DNA from: Firmicutes bacterium UBA1702
GTDB taxonomy: Bacteria; Bacillota; Clostridia; Peptostreptococcales; Anaerovoracaceae
Reading direction: 5' to 3'
NCBI GenBank assembly: GCA_002320005.1
Contig: DCJK01000004.1
Coordinates: 62,255 to 126,254 of the forward strand
Length of the DNA: 64,000 nt
Part shown: positions 58,958-64,000 of the stretch, in pieces
Layout of the letters: each line of letters opens with the position of its first letter
How positions within the stretch are numbered: the stretch's first letter is position 1
The notes under the pieces: model-generated
Databases searched by the model: none
What the model was told of the DNA's origin: nothing
The model's input: the letters and a program-made list of their open reading frames with translations, nothing else
Translations under genes and position numbers: made by a program

Positions 58958-60192
58958 CAGAGTACGGTTTGATAGGGGAAAAGCTCGGTCACAGTTTTTC
59001 AAAAGATATACATTCCCTTATAGCAGACTATGAATACAACCTTATAGAACTGAGCCCTGAAGAACTTCCGGCATTTCTCACGGAAAAAAACTTCAAGGGA
59101 GTAAATGTCACAATTCCGTATAAGCACAGTGTGATACCTTTTCTGGACGAGATTACACCTCAGGCACGGGCTATAGGTGCAGTAAACTGCATCCGGAACA
59201 TGGAAGGAAAGCTTATAGGTCATAATACGGACTTTGACGGATTGAAGGCGCTTCTTGACCATGCAGGAATTGATGCATACGGAAAAAAAGCACTAATTGC
59301 CGGAACAGGAGGCACATCTGATACCGCAGCTGCGGTCTTAAGAGCGCTCAATGCTGCGGAAGTGGTGAAACTCAGCAGAAACCGCAAAGAAGGAGCGGTA
59401 ACCTACAGCGATGCCTATCTCCGCCATGGCGACGGAGAGATTATTATAAACACGACACCTTGCGGGATGTATCCCGGAGCCTTTGAATCTCCTCTGGAAC
59501 TTGATAAATTTTCCCATCTGGAGGGGGTAGTGGATGTAATCTACAACCCGCTGAGAAGCAGACTGGTTTCAGAGGCTGCAAAAAGAAAACTCAGGTCGGA
59601 GGGAGGACTTTATATGCTTGTTGTGCAGGCAGTAAAGGCTTCCGAGTTTTTCCTGAGTAAAGAATACCCGGAAGAAACCTGCGGAGAAATATATAAAAAA
59701 ATTTATAACGAAAAATGCAATATTGTCCTTACCGGTATGCCTTCATGCGGAAAAACCACAATAGGGAATATACTTGCGGAAAAGCTGGGAAGAAAACTGA
59801 TTGATACAGATGACATGGTGGTGAAGAATTGCGGAATGAAGATCACCGATATATTTCTGAAATATGGAGAAAAATATTTCAGAGATGCAGAGAGTCAGGT
59901 AATCAGAGAAGCATCACTGCAAAGCGGTATCATTATTTCCACAGGAGGAGGCACTGTGCTTAGGGAGGAAAATGTAGATGCCCTAAGACTTAACGGCAGA
60001 ATTTTCTTCATAGACAGAAAACCGGAACTCCTTACACCTACAGCGGACAGACCTACTGCTGCCGACATGGAACAGATAGAAAAACGGTACCATGAGCGAT
60101 ACCGCATATATACGGACACGGCTGACTTCATAGTCGAAAACAATGGAAACGCAGATGAGGCAGCTGCAAAGATTGCGGAGGAACTGAGATGA
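58954..60192 (+). CDS. aroEK: Shikimate dehydrogenase-shikimate kinase fusion
   Basis: 412 residues in one frame. Residues 1 to about 245 are AroE (GLIGEKLGHSFSKDIH, NVTIPYKHSV, GAVNCI, NTDFDG, NADP loop GTGGTSDTAAAV). Residues about 257-412 are AroK (Walker A LTGMPSCGKTT, IDTDDMVV, GEKYFRDAES, STGGGTV, lid arginine ADRPT). The two catalyse consecutive-but-one reactions: dehydroshikimate reduction, then phosphorylation of shikimate, so the product of one is the substrate of the other. Both active sites look intact. Fusions of these two functions occur in some bacteria and in the eukaryotic AROM/other chimeras, but not as the rule. Confidence 0.93.
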   Translation: MTEYGLIGEKLGHSFSKDIHSLIADYEYNLIELSPEELPAFLTEKNFKGVNVTIPYKHSVIPFLDEITPQARAIGAVNCIRNMEGKLIGHNTDFDGLKALLDHAGIDAYGKKALIAGTGGTSDTAAAVLRALNAAEVVKLSRNRKEGAVTYSDAYLRHGDGEIIINTTPCGMYPGAFESPLELDKFSHLEGVVDVIYNPLRSRLVSEAAKRKLRSEGGLYMLVVQAVKASEFFLSKEYPEETCGEIYKKIYNEKCNIVLTGMPSCGKTTIGNILAEKLGRKLIDTDDMVVKNCGMKITDIFLKYGEKYFRDAESQVIREASLQSGIIISTGGGTVLREENVDALRLNGRIFFIDRKPELLTPTADRPTAADMEQIEKRYHERYRIYTDTADFIVENNGNADEAAAKIAEELR

Positions 60193-60632
60193 AAATAATA
60201 ATTATCAACGGTCCTAATTTAAATATGCTGGGCATCAGAGAGCCGGACAAATACGGAACGGAAAGCTACAGCGATCTTATGGCCAAAATAAGGAAATATT
60301 GTGAAGACAGAAACATAGAACCTGAATTCTTTCAGTCAAATCACGAAGGAGCACTGATAGACAGGATTCATCAGGCATATTTCGAAAAGGCCGACGGCAT
60401 AGTTATAAATCCCGGAGCCTATACGCATACCAGCATAGCTTTGCTGGATGCTGTAAAAAGCGTGGGCATACCCACTGTTGAAGTACATATTTCTGACGTG
60501 ACAAAGCGCGAGGATTTCAGGCGGATCAGTTATATAAGACAGGCATGCTGCTTTACCGTAATGGGACAGGGAACCGACGGATATCTGAGAGCCATAGATT
60601 ACCTGACAGAGAAGACGGGAGAAGGCATATGA
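60189..60632 (+). CDS. aroQ: Type II 3-dehydroquinate dehydratase
   Basis: Converts 3-dehydroquinate to 3-dehydroshikimate. 147 residues with INGPNLNMLGIREPDKYG (substrate loop and catalytic Tyr), SNHEGALIDRIH, NPGAYTHTSIAL and EVHISDVTKRE. Type II is unrelated to the AroD type. Overlaps its neighbours by four bases at each end. Confidence 0.94.
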   Translation: MKIIIINGPNLNMLGIREPDKYGTESYSDLMAKIRKYCEDRNIEPEFFQSNHEGALIDRIHQAYFEKADGIVINPGAYTHTSIALLDAVKSVGIPTVEVHISDVTKREDFRRISYIRQACCFTVMGQGTDGYLRAIDYLTEKTGEGI

Positions 60633-61849
60633 AAGTGATTATAAAAAAAGGCAAGGCTCGCGGAAGAGTAGAAGCGCCTCCTTCAAAGAGCATGGCTCAT
60701 CGGATGCTCATATGCGCAGGACTGTCAAAAGGCACTTCCGTGGTGGAGGGCATAGCTGAATCAAGAGATGTTCTCGCTACTGTGGAATGCCTTGAGGCTA
60801 TGGGAGTTAAGTGCGTAAGATCCGGGGAAAGCATGACTGTAACGGGGATAGATATCCTTAAGGCTGCTCCCGAAAGGACCCTTGACTGCAATGAAAGCGG
60901 AAGCACTCTGAGATTTTTTGTACCTCTGTGCCTTCTTTCCGGTGCTGAAGCCGTGCTGACAGGAAGCCGCAGGCTTATGGAACGGCCGCTGGGAATATAT
61001 AAGGATCTGTGCAGAGAAAGAGGGCTTTTATTTTCTCAGGAGGATGGAAGCGTAAGAGTCAGAGGACCATTAAAGCCGGGAAAATTCAAGCTGGCAGGTA
61101 ATGTATCAAGCCAGTTTATAAGCGGACTCTTATTTGCTCTGCCGCTTCTTGACAGAGACAGCCTTATAACCATAACACCTCCGGTGGAAAGCCGTTCATA
61201 TATTGACATGACCATAGCATCTCTTGCCACTTTCGGAGTGAAGGTACTCTGGCAGGATGAAAATACCATATTCATAAAAGGCGGCCAGGAGTATAAAGCC
61301 GGAAAGGTTCTCGTGGAAGGCGATTATTCCAATGCTGCATTTTTCGAAGCCCTTAATGTATTCGGAGGAGATGTCATAATCGATAATCTTAATCCTGACA
61401 GTATTCAGGGCGACAGGGTATATGGAAAAATGTTTGAGCAGCTTAAAAACGGAACACCTATATTAAATGTTTCGGACTGCCCTGACCTGGGGCCTATACT
61501 TTTTGCCGTGGCGGCAGCCGGCAACGGAGGAATCTTTTCCGGTACGGGAAGACTTAAAATAAAAGAAAGCAACCGCGGCGAAGTAATGGCAGAAGAACTG
61601 AGAAAGTTCGGAACATCGGTAAAAGTCTATGAAGATGAAATAATAATTTATCCGGCGGAATTCAAAAAGCCGGAAAAGCCTGTGGCAGGTCACAATGATC
61701 ATCGTATAGTGATGACGGCGGCAATACTGCTGACACTGACAGGCGGTGAAATAGAAGGAGCAGAAGCGGTAACGAAAAGTTTCCCGGACTTCTTCGAGAA
61801 ACTTACATCACTGGGAATCGAGGTAGAGAAAATTGAAGATAAATCATAA
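60629..61849 (+). CDS. aroA: 3-phosphoshikimate 1-carboxyvinyltransferase (EPSP synthase)
   Basis: Adds PEP to shikimate 3-phosphate. ATG 60629 (406 residues) shares ATGA with the aroQ stop; longer in-frame starts lie inside aroQ. Motifs: PPSKSMAHRML, NESGSTLRFFVPL, GSRRLMERPLG, a DCPDLGPILF-type segment and KESNRGEVMAEELRKFG. The active-site loop reads NESGSTLRF where E. coli has NAGTAMRPL, as in some Class II-like enzymes. Confidence 0.94.
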   Translation: MKVIIKKGKARGRVEAPPSKSMAHRMLICAGLSKGTSVVEGIAESRDVLATVECLEAMGVKCVRSGESMTVTGIDILKAAPERTLDCNESGSTLRFFVPLCLLSGAEAVLTGSRRLMERPLGIYKDLCRERGLLFSQEDGSVRVRGPLKPGKFKLAGNVSSQFISGLLFALPLLDRDSLITITPPVESRSYIDMTIASLATFGVKVLWQDENTIFIKGGQEYKAGKVLVEGDYSNAAFFEALNVFGGDVIIDNLNPDSIQGDRVYGKMFEQLKNGTPILNVSDCPDLGPILFAVAAAGNGGIFSGTGRLKIKESNRGEVMAEELRKFGTSVKVYEDEIIIYPAEFKKPEKPVAGHNDHRIVMTAAILLTLTGGEIEGAEAVTKSFPDFFEKLTSLGIEVEKIEDKS

Positions 61850-62702
61850 GACGAACATATTGATAGTAGGACTTGGAATGATAGGCGGAAGCTATGCCAA
61901 AGGACTTACCAAAAAAGGATACAAGGTCAGCGCCATAGACACAGACAAGGAAACTATTCAATATGCCCTTAAAAATAACATAATCAAAAGGGGAACCACA
62001 GAAGTCGACCCTGAGATGATAGGTTCGGCTGATATCGTGATATTTGCTCTTTACCCGCACATATTCAAGGAATGGATAAGGGATAATCAGCAGTATTTCA
62101 AAAGCGGTGCAATAATAACAGATGTAACCGGCGTAAAGGGCTGCGTGGTGGAGGATGTGCAGAACATGCTCAGAGATGACTGCGAGTATATTGCCGCTCA
62201 TCCCATGGCCGGATGTGAGAAGCTTGGAATAAAGCACAGCAATGAGAAACTGTTTTATCAGGCCAACTACATTGTTGTTCCTACAGAGAAAAACACCGAA
62301 GAAGCCAAATCCGTATGCAGACATATAGGGGAAATACTTAAATTTGCCAGGATTTCCGAGCTGTCACCGGCGGATCACGATGAGATGATCGGGTTTGTAT
62401 CTCAGCTGACTCACTGTATTGCCATGTCTCTCATGACATGCAACCATACAGAAAAGCTGGAAGACTATACAGGTGATTCTTTCAGAGACCTTACCCGTAT
62501 AGCCCGCATAGACGAAACCATGTGGAGCGAGCTGTTCCTGCTGAACAAAGATGCTCTGCTGCATCAGATGAAGCTTTTTACAATGGAATTTTCCAACCTG
62601 GAGCGTATGCTCATGGAGGCAGATAAGGAAGGCATCAAGGATATGATGAGACGTTCAACAGAAAGAAGAAAACTCTTCGATAAGGAAAAAGTGGAGGAAT
62701 AA
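61833..62702 (+). CDS. tyrA: Prephenate dehydrogenase
   Basis: Oxidative decarboxylation of prephenate to 4-hydroxyphenylpyruvate for tyrosine. 289 residues from TTG 61833 after GAGG; no ATG is nearby except deep in the Rossmann motif. NAD loop LIVGLGMIGGSYAKGL, AHPMAGCEKLG (catalytic His) and SQLTHCIAMSL are typical. There is no ACT domain. It overlaps aroA by 17 bases. Confidence 0.92.
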   Translation: MKINHKTNILIVGLGMIGGSYAKGLTKKGYKVSAIDTDKETIQYALKNNIIKRGTTEVDPEMIGSADIVIFALYPHIFKEWIRDNQQYFKSGAIITDVTGVKGCVVEDVQNMLRDDCEYIAAHPMAGCEKLGIKHSNEKLFYQANYIVVPTEKNTEEAKSVCRHIGEILKFARISELSPADHDEMIGFVSQLTHCIAMSLMTCNHTEKLEDYTGDSFRDLTRIARIDETMWSELFLLNKDALLHQMKLFTMEFSNLERMLMEADKEGIKDMMRRSTERRKLFDKEKVEE

Positions 62703-62705
62703 GAT

Positions 62706-63734
62706 ATGAATATGGAATTTAAAAGGAAACTTCCCATACCTCAGAAAATAAAGGAAATGTTTCCCATAAGCCACGAGTACGAAGAAAAGCGTGAAAATTT
62801 TGAAAAAGAGATCAAAGATATTCTGGATGGAAGTTCCGACAGATTTATACTGCTGATAGGACCATGTTCGGCAGACAACGAAGAAGCAGTACTGGATTAC
62901 CTTATCAGACTCAGAAAAGTTCAGGACAAGGTAAAGGACAGAATATGCATTATACCAAGAGTATATACCAACAAGCCGAGAACCAACGGAACCGGATACA
63001 AAGGAATGCTTCATCAACCAGATCCTCACATGAACGAAGATATGCTCAAGGGTATAATCACCATCAGAGAAACATACATAAGAGCCATGAAGGAGACGGA
63101 ATTCTTCTGCGCCGATGAGATACTATATCCCGAAAACTACAGATATTTAAGTGATGTGCTGTCGTATGTTGCCGTAGGAGCACGCTCAGTGGAAAATCAG
63201 TTCCACCGTCTTACAGCCAGCGGCCTTGATGTGCCTGTAGGAATGAAGAACCCTACCAGCGGAGATTTTTCCGTGCTTATGAATTCCATGATAGCAGCAC
63301 AAAATTCCCATACATTTATATACAGAAACTGGGAGGTAGTCAGCCAGGGAAATCCTTATGCCCATGCAATTCTCAGAGGATACATGAACAAGAGAGGACA
63401 GTCCATGCCTAACTATCATTACGAAGATCTCAGAACTGTCTGCGATATGTATATGCGTGCAGATCTTGCCAACCCGGCAATCATCGTCGATGCCAACCAT
63501 GCCAACTCAGGCAAGCAGTATCTGGAACAGATACGCATAAGCAAAGAAGTTATACGATCAAAAAGTTTCAGCCAAGATATAGATAAAATGGTCAAAGGCC
63601 TTATGATTGAAAGTTATATCGAAGACGGATGTCAGCCGATAAACGGTAGCGTTTACGGACAGTCCATCACAGATCCATGCCTTGGATGGGAAAAAACAGA
63701 AAGACTTATTTACGATATCGCCGAGTTGGTTTAA
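62706..63734 (+). CDS. aroF: 3-deoxy-7-phosphoheptulonate (DAHP) synthase, type I alpha
   Basis: Commits PEP and erythrose 4-phosphate to the shikimate pathway. 342 residues of the E. coli AroF/G/H type: LIGPCSADNEE, PRVYTNKPRT, GARSVENQFHR, KNPTSGD, DANHANSGK, and ESYIEDGCQP at the metal site. As the last gene of the operon it would be controlled by the TetR operator too. Isoform feedback by Phe/Tyr/Trp cannot be read off. Confidence 0.94.
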   Translation: MNMEFKRKLPIPQKIKEMFPISHEYEEKRENFEKEIKDILDGSSDRFILLIGPCSADNEEAVLDYLIRLRKVQDKVKDRICIIPRVYTNKPRTNGTGYKGMLHQPDPHMNEDMLKGIITIRETYIRAMKETEFFCADEILYPENYRYLSDVLSYVAVGARSVENQFHRLTASGLDVPVGMKNPTSGDFSVLMNSMIAAQNSHTFIYRNWEVVSQGNPYAHAILRGYMNKRGQSMPNYHYEDLRTVCDMYMRADLANPAIIVDANHANSGKQYLEQIRISKEVIRSKSFSQDIDKMVKGLMIESYIEDGCQPINGSVYGQSITDPCLGWEKTERLIYDIAELV

Positions 63735-63747
63735 CCGACCCGGCGAT
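63717..63747 (+). terminator. Hairpin at the end of the aromatic operon
   Basis: ATCGCCGAGTTGG (63717-63729) pairs with CCGACCCGGCGAT (63735-63747) with one mismatch and one G-U, around TTTAA that contains the aroF stop. No U-tract follows (TGCCGTAATATG), so it may be a 3'-end stabiliser or a weak terminator. Confidence 0.5.
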
Positions 63748-63797
63748 TGCCGTAATATGTCCTATTGATGCTGCGGGGTGATGATTCGGTCAGGTAT

Positions 63798-64000
63798 TCA
63801 GAATATGTTCTCCGGATTTATTTTTTCCTGAGTGTGGAGAAACCTCAGCTGCTCGGACATGGCATTGAGCTCACCGGCAGAGTTGGAAACATCTCGGGCA
63901 TCCACGTACTTTTCTATTCTTGCCAGGGAATAATCTATTTCGCTGATTTCTGTAGTGTCCAGAAAGAAAAGTGCTTTCTTTTTATATTTATGCCAGCGAT
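63798..64000 (-). CDS. DUF4363-type protein, C-terminal part (cut by window edge)
   Basis: The last 67 codons of a minus-strand gene, open from the window edge to a TGA at 63800-63798. The visible peptide (RWHKYKKKALFFLDTTEIS..., then LARIEKYVDARD, ...LRFLHTQEKINPENIF) matches the C-terminus of DUF4363 proteins, which are small membrane-anchored proteins of unknown role in Clostridia. It is convergent with aroF. Confidence 0.7.
   Translation of the reverse strand, partial: RWHKYKKKALFFLDTTEISEIDYSLARIEKYVDARDVSNSAGELNAMSEQLRFLHTQEKINPENIF

Noticed and set aside
1..64000. Mobile elements, prophage, toxin-antitoxin, CRISPR or biosynthetic cluster
   Set aside because: No transposase, integrase, att-like repeats, Cas genes, phage proteins or secondary-metabolite enzymes were found; the window is core chromosome throughout.

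Overview
The window looks like a chromosomal core segment of a low-to-medium GC, strictly anaerobic Bacillota (class Clostridia). Evidence: a PolC-type replicase, SpoVT, SpoVG, PurR, RqcP and YlxR/YlxQ genes in Bacillus/Clostridium gene order, pyruvate:ferredoxin oxidoreductase plus an NfnAB-like bifurcating oxidoreductase, and the non-mevalonate isoprenoid pathway. An Anaerovoracaceae-like or related amino-acid-fermenting lineage is my guess, not a demonstrated placement. I see no rRNA, tRNA, CRISPR array, insertion sequence or prophage.

Layout. 1-9.9 kb: pyrH (cut by the window edge)-frr-uppS-cdsA-dxr-rseP-ispG-polC, a tightly packed operon for translation recycling, lipid carrier/phospholipid/isoprenoid synthesis and replication. 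10-18.3 kb: its own promoter and a leader hairpin, then rimP-nusA-rnpM-ylxQ-infB-rbfA-nrnA-truB-ribF. 18.3-21.6 kb: rpsO, pnp, and a CarD-like regulator. 21.6-26.4 kb: two fused MacB-like ABC proteins behind a promoter with a perfect palindromic operator. 26.4-28.7 kb: rlmN, an orphan P-loop protein and a NUDIX hydrolase. 28.7-36 kb: a redox operon (soluble double RnfB-like polyferredoxin, nifJ, nfnA, nfnB) behind a strong promoter and a structured leader that ends in an intrinsic terminator. 36.1-37.1 kb: an XRE regulator with a DUF2975-type membrane protein (minus strand). 37.3-39.7 kb: a BFD-like [2Fe-2S] protein divergent from two COG0523/CobW GTPases, one with an 79-residue His-rich stretch, the other fused to a YcgQ-like domain. 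39.7-42.7 kb: pyk, an unexplained structured 300-bp intergenic region, spoVG with a Cys-rich tail, and purR. 42.8-50.5 kb: murC, an acetyltransferase-only GlmU, prs, pth, mfd, spoVT. 50.7-55.5 kb: a deaminase-type amidohydrolase, a SpoVB/MurJ-family flippase, mazG, hup, rqcP and a TetR regulator. 55.7-63.7 kb: a complete aromatic amino-acid operon (pheA-aroB-aroC-aroEK-aroQ-aroA-tyrA-aroF). The last 200 bases hold the C-terminus of a DUF4363-type gene on the minus strand.

The most interesting items are: (1) a PolC that lacks the embedded proofreading exonuclease; (2) the polyferredoxin-PFOR-Nfn operon and its terminator-bearing leader; (3) a TetR regulator whose probable 17-bp operator occurs both at its own promoter and at that of the aromatic operon; (4) the CobW/YcgQ-like fusion beside a His-rich metallochaperone; (5) GlmU reduced to its acetyltransferase half; (6) SpoVG with ten cysteines in its tail; (7) a probable small RNA between pyk and spoVG. 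Everything here comes from reading the sequence; no alignment, folding or database search was run.
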